Source: Hondaea fermentalgiana (lineage: Eukaryota; Sar; Bigyra; Thraustochytrida; Thraustochytriidae). Taken from it: a DNA stretch of 64,000 nt. The notes beneath the pieces were generated by a model. The model made no database searches, was not told the origin of the DNA, and saw only the letters and a list, made by a program, of their open reading frames with translations. Positions within the stretch are counted from its first letter, which is position 1; every line of letters starts with the position of its first letter. Shown here in pieces: positions 28,809-39,509 of this stretch. The position numbers were made by a program, and so were the translations under genes. The stretch covers positions 461,405 to 525,404 of the forward strand of contig NPFB01000006.1 of NCBI GenBank assembly GCA_014084085.1, in the 5' to 3' direction.

Positions 28809-30847
28809 AGACACTGACAGACGGTTTGCGTCGTGAAGAAAGCTCTCAGGCCAAGCAACAACAGATACGCCCAGCCTGGCTGTAGGCTCGAAAAGGTCTC
28901 TTTCCCAGAGCTCTGCGTTGACGACACGAGTCCTGCGGCTTGCGACCCGGTTTTGCTGTTGTTCTGAGAGCGCTTGGACCGACTTTGATGTCCCGCACTC
29001 TAAGACCCTTCACGCTTTATGGCGCTGCGAGAAGCTAGTATCACAGATTTCCAAAAGGAACAGAATAGGTGAGGTTAAAGTATAGATTGCTCCCTCTTTG
29101 TGTGTCCGCTTTTGCCAACCTGTTGTGCGAATTATGGTCGTCCCATTTCGCTTGCCTTGGACGCCTACGAAGTCCCCGTGGGTTGCTCGCCCGCTCTCAG
29201 GGTGCTGTTGACTCTTCGTTAATATGGGACGAATTGTCCGACTCCCGAACGACCTCGATCAAATTTCCTGCAGCTTGGTGAGGGTTGGCCTTGAGCTCTT
29301 TGCCGACTGACCGATAGACAGACCGACCAACCGACTGACCGACCGACTGCGTGTGCGCTCACAAGCGTCCGAGTCCTTTTATCTTGTTAGGTGGCGCAAA
29401 GTCTTGCCTGAGAGAGGAGAGAAAAAGAGGGAGTTGCTGCGGATCAGCTCCCATCTCCCAAAGAAGAGGAGGATTTCACTCTCCTCGCTGACCTGTCAAG
29501 CACGCACGCAAACAAGAAAGAAATTGGCCCCCCACGCACTCGCTTTCTCTTTCGTGCGCCACAAGCTTGGCAGCCGACTCCTTCATGAGCTGGCGAGATG
29601 GGAACGTGCCACTGCCCTAAAGTGCTGGACGACCATTCTCGCAAGCCGAATTCGTGCCCTTCTTATATACACTTTGGCATTGCCGAGACGTGGAAGAGTA
29701 CTTTTGCCTTATGAACATCAGTGTCGCGCGCCACAATGGGCGTCCAGAGTGCGTAGTACCAGCTTGCAATTGTGCGGCGACACCAAGTGCGCCATCTGCG
29801 CTTCTCTGACAGAGTTGGCACGACAAGCCCTCGTCGTGGAGGCAAATGTGGAAGATGCAATGGCAAGACGGAAGGGCCAATTGCGTGCTTGCGTCCAGCT
29901 GCAAATGACATGTCTGGGGTGTTCTGATAAATTCGCGGAGAATCTCTTTTATTTTGCTTGTGATGATGTCTAAAATTTGGCCAGAGGTGTCGTCTTCCAT
30001 TATCGTGCGAGAAGCTCCCGCGTGACGCCGAGCGCGCAGACAACTTTCGGCTCTCTAGGTAGCAAGAGAGTTTACAAGGCGACAGCGAAAGTCGATTGGC
30101 ACACAACATAATTTGAGAAGTTCGGCTCGCGCGGGCATAATGCTGGATTAAAAAAAAAAAGCAGTGCTTCTCATCTAATACCACTTCATTTCGATGTCGG
30201 GGATAAGAGTGCTGGTGGTGGTACATTTTGTTTTTAAAAGTCCGACGACCTCACGAGCTCATTCACTACAGCGACTGATCTGCTGCAAGCTGCATCTGCT
30301 GCGCACCGATGTCAATGCGTTTCGTGGCGCAGGAAGTACATCGGTTCAACATTTCGAGATGAATTGCACATGGTGTGTATCACGATTGTGGAAATCATCA
30401 ATCACACCACCAACGGTGTCTTCGGAGGAAAGTAATTCCATGCACGACACGATGACAGGACGAGGGCATTCAAGAACGTTTCATGTGGGACATGCCGCAC
30501 GGGCTAAAGGGTGAGTTAAGAGCAAACTGGAAACGTTGCGCTTGCTTGCGACGCCTTGCATCAACGTTGATGTCGTCAAGATGACCGTAAAAGTATTTCC
30601 CAGCTATTTTTAGTTTACGTATTTTTGCTGCGTGATGAAGCCATCCAAGGTGATCTTCAGTGTCAGTGTACCGCGGAGGAAGATGCGGCGACGGCGGCGG
30701 CGGCGACGAGTGTGCCTCCTACTACTACCGAGCTTGGCAAAAAGAGAAAATTTGTACGCGACAACTCGCCCACCGACCAACCGACCCTTTCACCTTTTTT
30801 CTTTCTTCCGCAACGCGTCCAAAGTTCACTAAAGCTCTACGTTGCCA
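28809..30847. other. 2 kb sparse, AT-richer intergenic region
   Basis: Upstream of the RhoGEF. A (GACC/GACT)n-like patch is at 29310-29350 and an A-rich run at 30150-30160. Minus-strand 30000-29929 starts with a coding-looking MEDDTSGQILDIITSKIKEI, but the frame soon degrades and no splice site rescues it. I see no supportable gene. Confidence 0.5.
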
Positions 30848-31349
30848 ATGCAGCCTGAAAGTACGCTTTGCTTGGTTTGCCTCCGAGAAATCACAGACGG
30901 CCACGCGGCTTTACGCTCTGATTCCAGCGACGAGCTCTTGCCAGGATCCCCGCAGCCTCAAAGTTTCAAAGACTTGTCAGACAGTGTCCTCATGCATGAT
31001 CTTGCGGGGATCCCAGCTGCAATCCGCGCGCCCAATTTCTCCAACGGAAAATGTCAGCTCGAACCCATCACGCGCTTGTATCACCAGGACCTGAAAAAGA
31101 ATTTGCAAATCCGCATAAAGCTCAACGCCAACGTTGCCCCGCGCCTCGCCGTGGAAGAGCACATAGATGATACTTGTACGCACAGAGAGAGAGAGAGAGA
31201 GAGGAAGAGAAAGATCGTGAGCGAGTGGGCGAACAAGAGCTTCCACTTCGTAGGACATCAGCCAGTAAATCGACATAAACGCCCTTATGGTCTGAACAGA
31301 TTGGTCCTTTCCGTCCACAGCAGCAGACGGGCTCCTCTTTTCTGATTAA
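30848..31349 (+). CDS. Putative small orphan protein, probably two exons
   Basis: Not recognised. The first exon (30848-31175) encodes about 109 residues with codon use like that of neighbouring genes. It starts MQPESTLCLVCLREITDGHA, with a CxxC pair, and ends with EPITRLYHQDLKKNLQIRIK and a charged tail. Without splicing the frame runs into an AGAG repeat that would encode an Arg/Glu stretch. A donor GTACGC at 31176 (RPS28 uses GTACGT) and an acceptor TCCACAG at 31314-31320, preceded by CTGAAC and a pyrimidine tract, would remove 145 bases and give a 118-residue protein ending SADGLLFSD. The splice model is inference. The two cysteines might be half of a zinc site. It lies tail to tail with the SMIM13-like gene. 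Confidence 0.4.
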
Positions 31350-31473
31350 ATTGAATTGAATTGAGTTGAGAGCAAGGCCTCACATCAGCCATGAAGTCTC
31401 TCCCTTGATCAGATTTAGGAGGTTCGAGAGAGAAATTGCACGTGCGAAGAAGGTAGGGGTTTGGTTTTCAAAC

Positions 31474-31974
31474 TCAGGCCTGCTTCTTGCTTTTGTTATC
31501 GTTGATTGCAGTTGCATCCGCAAGAGGACCCTTTGCGCGAGACCGCGGACCTGCTGGAGGAGACGCAGATGCGGACCCTGTTTGCTGTTGGTCGAGAAAG
31601 CGTCGCAGAAACTTGATCTGCTTAAGAATCAGTTCCCAGACCAAATACCATGCTGTGCGGAAGCTCAAGCAACAATGATGTCAGACTTTCCCAGTTCTTC
31701 GTGGATACTCTTTCGACCAGGCTCGCTCAAGGCGGTCGGATAACTCACCTGCGACAATGACCGCCAGCGTCAGCGTGACGCCCAAACACACGTAGACCTT
31801 TGCAGCCCAAGTCAACTCCTGTTCCATTATCGTTGCGTTTGACCGCGAGCCCGCGTCTGCAGAGACCACGCTGGCGTAAAGAATCACGATCACCAATGCG
31901 CGAGCGCTCAGGGAAGTTCGTAGCTGTCCTCGACCTCGTTGCAGCGCCGTCGTCCTACTCGTCTTTGTCTCCAT
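31474..31974 (-). CDS. SMIM13: SMIM13-like small membrane protein (two exons)
   Basis: Spliced from exon 1 (31974-31749) and exon 2 (31652-31474) across a 96-base phase-1 intron, donor GTGAGT and acceptor CACAG. The product is 134 residues. Splicing restores VYVCLGVTLTLAVIVAAWYL followed by VWELILKQIKFLRRFL, which closely resembles the conserved core of SMIM13/UPF0766 proteins (a hydrophobic helix followed by GWYxVWxLFLxKFKFLREL). Upstream is another hydrophobic stretch, LSARALVIVILYASVVSADA, probably a signal peptide, then a short lumenal segment with an N-glycosylation sequon (NAT). The C-terminal tail is polar and basic (DNKSKKQA). The function of SMIM13 is not known. The intron makes the gene invisible as a single ORF; the exon junction falling inside the conserved motif is strong support. 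Confidence 0.75.
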
Positions 31975-33923
31975 CGCGCGTAAGCGAGGGAGCGAGAGAG
32001 CGACGAGACCTTGGCCTTTGAGGCGAAAAGATCGCCCGGTCTTGCACGCGTCCAGCGGCGCCTGCTTCCGTCCAATGTCGTTCGTTGACCGTCGCGGCTG
32101 CCTCTCCCCTCTCACGGCAAGCCACGACCCGCGCTCTCGTGCCGCCGCTGTCTCGGCGAGCTGCCGCGCGTCAGATCGAGACTTGCTCCTCTGTCATCAA
32201 CCGCATCACCCCATAAGCAGCGTTGCCTCCGAAAAGCTTACTTGCTTGCCATGGAGCGGTTGAGCGCGACCAGCTTGTAGTACTAGGCCTCCATTGACCG
32301 CAAAAGGCGGCTCGTGAAATCGTCAGGGGTCAAATTAGTGATCGATTGTGATGCTCGCGCAGCGCCGCTGGGTCGTCCCTTTAAGGGAGATTTCTCCAAA
32401 GTTCGGACGTCTTTTCCATCTTGCTGTGCGATTCAAGGCCACCAAGGGAGCGCCGGGGATTTTTTTGTGTGTGGCTTGTCTTGATTATTTGCACGACAAA
32501 GAAAATTCGCCTAGGTCGTAAATTGTATGCAATGCAATCCATTCGGGGTCCTGAAGCTCATGAGAGAAAAATGGCCCTTACTCACTGCAGCATTTGGCGC
32601 TTCGAGCTCGCTTCTCAAGTTGGTCAAAGAACGTGCTGCGCGAAGTCGTGGAGAACCTGTCCCAGATGAAAAATCTGTTCTTGTCTCTTGTCGTGTCTCT
32701 CGTTTTATTTCTTCTCGTTTATCACTCACTGATCGTCCGGAGCATCAAATTTCTGTCTCGAGCGAATTCGGCCGAGCCTGAAAGAAGCTTGCTTGCAGTG
32801 CTTGCTTACTTGCTTGCTTGTATCGATCAAAAGGCCAATGGATGATTGTCCAGAGAATTTCAATTCGCTGATTCGCTTCGCATGCCGCAGTGCAGTGGTC
32901 CATTCCCCACAAAATCCGCATCTCTTGCTCGTCGCAAATTCTCCAAATCGGGTTCCGTCTTCGTCATGCCGCTTGGCTGCCCAGCTCTCGGGCCTGCCAC
33001 GAACTCCCTTCGTCAGCCCGCGCCTTCCCCAAGCTGCCGCTGCCCGCGTGCCGTGCGTAGCGCGACCCGCACGTCCGCGCCGCAGTCGCTCTCGGGTCCG
33101 CGGGCATGCGCGGGCTACGTCGGTGCGCAACCCAAAATCAGCTCTCCCAGATTATTCAAACTCGTTCAAACCCCGAACGAAGTTGAACCTAAAGAGCCCG
33201 CGCGCGAAGGCCGGGCGCGTCGGGCAGGGTCGGGCGCGCCGCGCGCTCGCGGACCGAGGCGAGGACCGCCCGCGGCCCCCTCTCTGCTGCCCCGCGCCTC
33301 GCTGCGCCCCGCTGCGTTCGCGCGAGCGCCGGCGGCGGCGTGTTCGCTCGCAGGTCTCCGTCATCGTCATCAAGGTGCGTCTTGCCTTCCTTGCTTGCTT
33401 TCTTTCTTTCTTTCCTTCCTTGCCTGCCACCGCGCGTGAGAAAAAGACGCGAGCAGCAGTATCTCCGGGGCCAGAGACCCCTTCTTCGCGCGGCTCTCGG
33501 GCGCGGCCGCCGTCGGCCGACGGGCGCGAAGGGTCTCCGGGCGCCGGTGCCGCCGGGGGTGCGAGCCTTCCCCCTCGCACGGACGCAGGCAGGGAGGACC
33601 CGGCGCTGCGCTTCCCGGTGGCCCGACTTGGACCTCACGCGCTTGGGCGAGGCCGAGGCCTGCGCAGCAGGCAAGCTTGTAAGCAGCAGGTCCGTGAACA
33701 GGGAAGGCGAGGGAAGGGAGGTCGCTCGCTGAGCAGCAAAGGTCGCCTGACAGGCAGTCAGCAACAGCTCGAGCTGCGAATCTCCTGTTTCGTTGTCAAG
33801 GCTTCATTCCAGGCCATCTGACCTTTTCCTACTTACTCTCTCTCTCTCTCTCTCTCTCTTTCAATCTGAAACGCGACACGATAGTCTCGCTCGTGCGAAG
33901 GTAATAGCAAAAAGAAAAACGCG
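31975..33923. other. Divergent region between SMIM13-like gene and APP1-like gene
   Basis: Almost 2 kb. The first half is AT-balanced with a few short frames (one at 32594-32845 has a hydrophobic stretch but poor coding character), and the second half is very GC-rich with Arg/Ala/Pro nonsense frames. It ends in a (CT)n tract at 33837-33859. A 5' UTR intron for the downstream gene is possible (donor-like AAGGTGCGT at 33372) but unproven. Confidence 0.5.
33837..33859. repeat. (CT)n tract upstream of APP1-like gene
   Basis: About eleven CT dinucleotides ending roughly 65 bases before the start codon, probably in the 5' leader. Confidence 0.85.
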
Positions 33924-36807
33924 ATGGAGTACCAGCGGCGCAAGAGCAGCGTCCAAACGGCGCAGGACATGGCGTCCGTGCTGTATTGGACGCTGCGCGT
34001 GCTGGCAGGAGTCATTGTGACGTACGTCGGAACCGTCTTCATGGCGCGCCCCATCTACGCCACCCTTTGCGGGACAGTATGTTGGCTGTTGCTCAAATAC
34101 GTCCTAAACGCAGACTCCATGTGGCATCAGTCGCAGCACTTGGAAAATCAGTTCTGGATGCTGATTTCTTTTACACTGAGCGCGACGCTCATGTTCGCCC
34201 CTGACTCACCGTACCTAGCGTCTGCGTGGATCTCGGGCGAACCAATGGTTGGTCACCTTCTCGGCGGCTTCGTGGTTGTGGTGGCCACAATGACCGCTCA
34301 TTTCTTGGACAAGAACCACCATCGTAATCGCTTGCGGACGATGCCCAGTCTGGTTGCCTTTGATGAGCTCATCCAGAACAGCAGCGCCGACGAGCTGGTG
34401 AAAATGATGAATGGCTACATGGGCGAACTCGATCACACGTTGCCATCAACTTTTGCCACCATGTGGAACGTTTCCAAATTTATGCGCATCGAGCGATCCA
34501 TTCTGGGCGTCTTCAACAATTGCTCGCGCGAGGAGCTTAATTACGTCATTGTCCGCTCAGAAATGAAACTCATTACGTACAAGCTCAAGAATCACTCTGC
34601 CGTTGGCGCCACCGCGCTGCCCACGGCAAAGCAAAACCGGTGTCGCAGTGAACTGCTCGACATTCTGGCGCGCCGCCGCATCTCGGATCTCAATCTGGCC
34701 TCGCGCGCCGTGGTCCTCGATGTGATTCAGGGCCTGCGGCTCTCAATACACCCCGACACCGCCAAGGAGGCCCAAGAGTGGATTTTCAATCTCCTCAGCA
34801 CTGTTCGCGGGGATGATTTGAGCGAGCTCAAACAGCTCGTGGACAACAAAGGGTCTGCGGAGAGTATGCACAAGCTCGTTTTTGATCACGTCGTTGACAC
34901 GACAATGCGCGAAAAGATTCTACAGCATTTTCGCAAGCAGGCTTCCATTCAGGCTGCGCAAATGGCCATGGGAAGTTCGCTGGCACGAAAGCGCTTGCAG
35001 CGCGGCGCCTGGCGCAAAATCCTCAGCGATGTGGACGACACTCTATTCTCCTCGGGCGGAAGGTATCCTGCTGGCATTGATGTTTCCTACAAACGCAAGG
35101 TGTTCTACCCAGCAGTGACGTCGCTGTACCGAGAGCTGAACATTGGCTCGCGCGGGACGCTCGCAGATGCAGGCGTCTGGCCACCCAAGCGCAGCGGCGA
35201 CCTTGTCTTTCTTTCGGCGCGCCCGCACGTCTACAAGGACGTTACAGAAACGACCATGTACAGCAAATTTCGCGGCTTTATGAAAGCGCAAGCACTGCAC
35301 TGCATGCCGAGTCTTTTGCCTGGCGACTTGGAGTCTGGCCAGGCATTCATGATGCAGGGTACCTTTATGCCAATGGCACGCAAAAAGCTACGCAATTTTC
35401 AAGAGTACTACGCCATTTATCCCGAATACACGCACGTTTTCATCGGCGACAATGGGCAGGCAGACGTCAAGGCTGCAGAGTACATGGTGGAAGAGTTTGG
35501 CACCAAGGTCGTGGAGCGTGTCTACATCCATGAAGTGCAGCCTCGCGAGTTCACCTTTGGGTACGAAGCAGGCGTCTCGGAGCAGCGCTGGCACCAGAGC
35601 GGCATTGTGTTTTGCAGAACGTACGTTCGCGCAGCTCTCGACGCCGCGCAACAGGGGCTCATCCGCTACCATGGTCTGAGGCGCGTCGCCGTTGCCGCCC
35701 ACGAAGACTTTGAGCGCATCAAATACACCTGGTCTGACCCATATGAGCGCGATGTCCGCCGTCTTGAATTGAACGACGATCTCGAAGCTGCGAATACTGC
35801 TCTCGCGGGCGTCGGGATTGCAACAACGGGGATTATTCGCGGCATTCCCGAATTCGTGCTCGGCACGCTCGTCTACACCATGTTTGGAAAGGGGTATGTT
35901 GCCTCGTACCATTCGTCGACTGGAGTGTACGAGATTCTTTTGGACTGGGGTCTGCCGCAGTCACCGCCGCGCTTGTACTCTCAATTGCATGGCATTTTTC
36001 GTAATGAAAAGGCGCTTCGAGATGTCCAGCGCCGTCTCTTTCGCCCGCGTTCGCGAACGGAAAATCTCTCGCAGCTCACGGACTCGCTTACGCGTGGTCG
36101 CTCATCGCGCTCATCATCATCTATCTCCCGCCCTGAAGACCTTCAGCTACCCAACGACAGGACTGTCCGCGAGGCCTTTACGGCTTCACTCTACAAGGTG
36201 GACAAGCCGCGTCATCTCGATCCTTTTTCCTCCTTCCTCATGCCGGTCATGTTTTATCCGGGCAAGAAGGATAGGGCGGTGAGTCTGCGCAAACGCTCGA
36301 GCACCGAAACGCGTACGCCACGGCGGCCTAGCATCTTTGACACGCAATCGGACGCGACTCTACTTTCCGTGAAAAGGACCCCATCGCGACCTTCCTCGGC
36401 TGCCTCGGGAACGCGCCCGATCTCTACCGAAAAGCCAAAGTCGGAACCAGCGCTGCTCGACGAAGCAATTCCCGTGCAAAGAGTCTTGCAGGGACCCACG
36501 CCGCTCGCAACGCCTCGCAACTTGGGTTCTCCAGACAGTAGTGCTGGCGAGACCGATACGTTTGCCGAGCAAGAAGACTTTCAAAGGGTGGGAGGATGTG
36601 AAGAAGACGGTGTGCTCATTGACGAGGACGACAGATGGCACGCGCGGGAGTCGAAGCGGTCCGACACAAGCGATCGACGTGCGTCTGCATCATCGAATCT
36701 TCTCGAACAATCGATTGAGCATATTGATGCTGATGACGCTGACGAAGCCAGCGTCGCAAGCCCGAAGCTTGAAAGTGTGCGCAACGAGGCTTCAGAAGAC
36801 CTTGCCA

Positions 36808-36845
<38 letters not shown>

Positions 36846-39026
36846 GCTGATGACGACGCAACTGTGTCAAAGAAGTTTTCTGGTCGCACCTTGAGCATTG
36901 ATTCGTCGGACGAAAACGCTGGCGGTGCCTTTGAGCACGCGGTCGATGCAACGGCCAGACCGGTTTCTCCTTCCCCCCCAGCCACTCCTGCCCCCTCGGA
37001 CACGATCGACAAGGAGAACGAGTCGGAGGTGATTTTGGAACTCGGAACACGAGTTAAGACCCCTTTTGGCGACACAGTGGTGCTGTATTTTAGGGAAAGC
37101 GACAGCATATATGTGACTGCAATTCCTTCCATGAATGCCCTTGCGTATTTTAGTGAGGATTCGCTCCTCATGTGGAACGCCAAGCTCTTTGAAGAACGAG
37201 CACGCGCCATGGTGAACGAAGGCTCGTACCCAAGACGTCTGTATGGTCTGATGAAAACTCTCTTTACTCGAGGTGGAGAGCCAAGCGCCGACAACAAGTC
37301 GGACGCAGGTAGCAGTATCACCAACAAGGCGGCATCGCCCTCTAAGCGAGATATTGAGCATGGGTCTGTGGTAAGCACACCCTATGGCCAAGGTCTTGTT
37401 CTCAAGGTGCGCGACTCGGGTATGCTGGAGCTCCGTTTGTTGTGGGCATCTCGCGCGTACATCCCCATTGAGTGCGTGACTTTGGATGAGGAGGCCTCTA
37501 CGCGCGACGCCATGAGCGCGGCAAACCTTCTACAACTGGATCAGAGCCCCCTGCAAAAGGCTCGTGAATTGATTTCCAAAAACTGGGAGCTGCTCAAGCT
37601 TCCTTTTTCCGTCATGCAGCGTGGCGGCTTTTCGCAAGGCCTGGCAGCCTCGGTACTTTCGAGCAATGCCCCTACTGCAACGACTACACTTCCGAGTTCC
37701 GACAGTCTGGTGTCGTTGTGCTCTTTGGTGACGGCAACATCGGGTACCTCGTCAGATACCTACCTTAGTGCGCTTGATGAGGCGTATGGGATTCGTATTG
37801 GCGACACTGTGGACACGAATGGTTTGGGCACAGGCGAGGTACTGGAGGTGCGTCCAGATGGTTTCTTTGTGATTGCGCTCCCATACGGACGAGCCTACAT
37901 TCACGTGCCGCGACTCCTGCTCGGCGGCGGGTCCCCGCACGCGGGACCGGCCATTCCAGTTGGCACTCAGGTGATCACGCCCTTTGGTCCGGGCGTTGTG
38001 GTCGCCTTCCGCGAAGAGGACAGTGTGTATGCAGTGGCCATTTCTAATGGCACCTCACTCATGGCCTATCTTGTGAATCGGCCGAGCATGCGGGATACTT
38101 CGTCCGCTGGTTCGCTATTGCAAAGATCTGCAGGTAGTCTTCTTTCGCCTGAAGGAGGTAGCATGTCAGGGGGCGATCGAAACGCTGCAGGCTCGTCGGG
38201 CTCGTTCAAGTCCAGCATTTTGTCCTTTATCACCAATATCATTCACTATCCCAAGACAGACTCACCAGAGTCTGAGGATGGTGCCGACGGAGCGTCCAAG
38301 GGTGGTGAAACGCACGTGCGCGCGAGCTCAGACTCGTCATGGCAGAATGTGCCCCATGCTATGGCTGGAATTCCCCCGGGCCATACGGAGTTCTCTTGGC
38401 TTGGTGGCACCGTGGAGGCAAACCTTGGCGACTTTGAAGAAGACGACGGCGACGGCGACGATGAAGGATCCGAGGCGATTGCGGAAGACCGCGACGATGG
38501 CAATCACACCGACGCAGCTGCCACTGCAGCTGATGCCGCCGTCCTCGCTGCTGAGAAGGACAAGAACGAGGACGAAAATGAGGATGCGGAGGAGGAGGAG
38601 GAGGAGGAGGACATGGCGGAGAAAGAGGATATCCCGACCGTGTCAGCTTCACCAGATAACGAGAGCAATCTCAACCAAGCGTCAGAGAGCGACAGCGGTC
38701 CTCTGATTGAGGGCAAGACGGCGGACGAAGAATGTTTGAGCAGGGATGTTGATGATAAAGGTCTCGCAGCCGATCAAGAGATCCAAATCACGACGCAAGG
38801 AAGCGGCGTTGCCGTCGATTCAAGTGGAACTCTTGTACAAATTCCGCCCGGGCACACTGCCTTTTCATGGATCGGGACCCCGGACGTGGGCAGCGGAGAC
38901 GATGACGGCGATGATGAAGACATGGGAGAGAAAGAAGAGGGCCAACACGGGCAAACGCTCGCCGCTGGAGCCCTTGAGGCTGTCAAGTCGACGCTTCCCG
39001 TATTGACCAAACCATTCAGTTTATGA
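33924..39026 (+). CDS. Membrane-anchored APP1-type phosphatidate phosphatase-like protein with repeated C-terminal modules
   Basis: A 1700-residue single-exon protein. Residues 1-125 hold about four hydrophobic helices (VLYWTLRVLAGVIVTYVGTV, FWMLISFTLSATLMFA, HLLGGFVVVVATMTAHFL). A helical region follows, then an APP1 (DUF2183) catalytic domain with the HAD-like motif D369-V-D371-D-T373, LVFLSARPHVYKD and the DxxADVK-type motif FIGDNGQADVKAAEY. Yeast App1 dephosphorylates phosphatidate, so a lipid-phosphatase role at membranes is likely but not shown. From residue 1041 four related modules occur (starts about 1041, 1147, 1293, 1347), consensus G-x-x-V-x-TPFG-x-x-V-V-x-x-R-x-x-D-x-x-Y, interleaved with low-complexity Ser/Ala. 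Two copies of an IPPGHTxFSW motif (about 1483 and 1640) each precede acidic tracts. Poly-Ala at about 956-975. ATG 33924 is preceded by in-frame stops. Confidence 0.8.
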
Positions 39027-39509
39027 AAATGTGTTGTTATTTTCTTTGTTTGGGGTTCTGTATGTGAACATGAGAGAACTCTTGCTATGTACGCCTTAAA
39101 ATTGGCGAAGAGACAAAAGAGGTGATCGATGGGTAAATGGATACGACAGAAAAGAACTACGTCGGGGGAACGCCACAAAGGAGCACGGCCCATGTCATAT
39201 CATGTCATCATTCCCGATTCTCTTTTGACAATTGAAGATCGTCCTCGCTCGATCCCGATTTTATAATTTCCTTGGTATTTTTTTTTCTTTTTGGGTGTTG
39301 TTGATGGTAGTGGTGAAAGATTGGTTCCACCTGTCTTTCTCCTTCACGTAGTCTCATATCATCTCTTGACGCGCCTGCGACAAACGAACGAGCGAATGAA
39401 TGAACGAGGAAGCGTGGAAGACGATGATGAAGGGAGACAAATAAAAAGAAGAAGAAGAAGATAAAAGGAGTAAAAAGACACAATTTGAGACGCTTGGCAA
39501 AGCTCTCAC
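39027..39509. other. Convergent 3' ends of APP1-like gene and BiP
   Basis: About 480 bases, AT-rich, with an A-rich AAGAAGAAG stretch near 39440-39476 that would be T-rich in the BiP transcript. No gene. Confidence 0.55.

Noticed and set aside
29224..29410. Plus-strand mini-gene MGRIVRLPNDLDQISCSL with a GTGAGG donor and TTGTTAG acceptor
   Set aside because: The spliced product would be 24 residues with no support; the match of splice signals is within chance.
29617..30000. Minus-strand frame starting MEDDTSGQILDIITSKIKEI
   Set aside because: Only the first 24 codons look like protein; the remainder is Cys/His/Leu noise and no donor-acceptor pair extends the good part.
32594..32845. 83-codon plus-strand frame with a hydrophobic stretch
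   Set aside because: Starts and ends without coding character, overlaps an equally long frame in another phase, and no splice signal or homology supports it.
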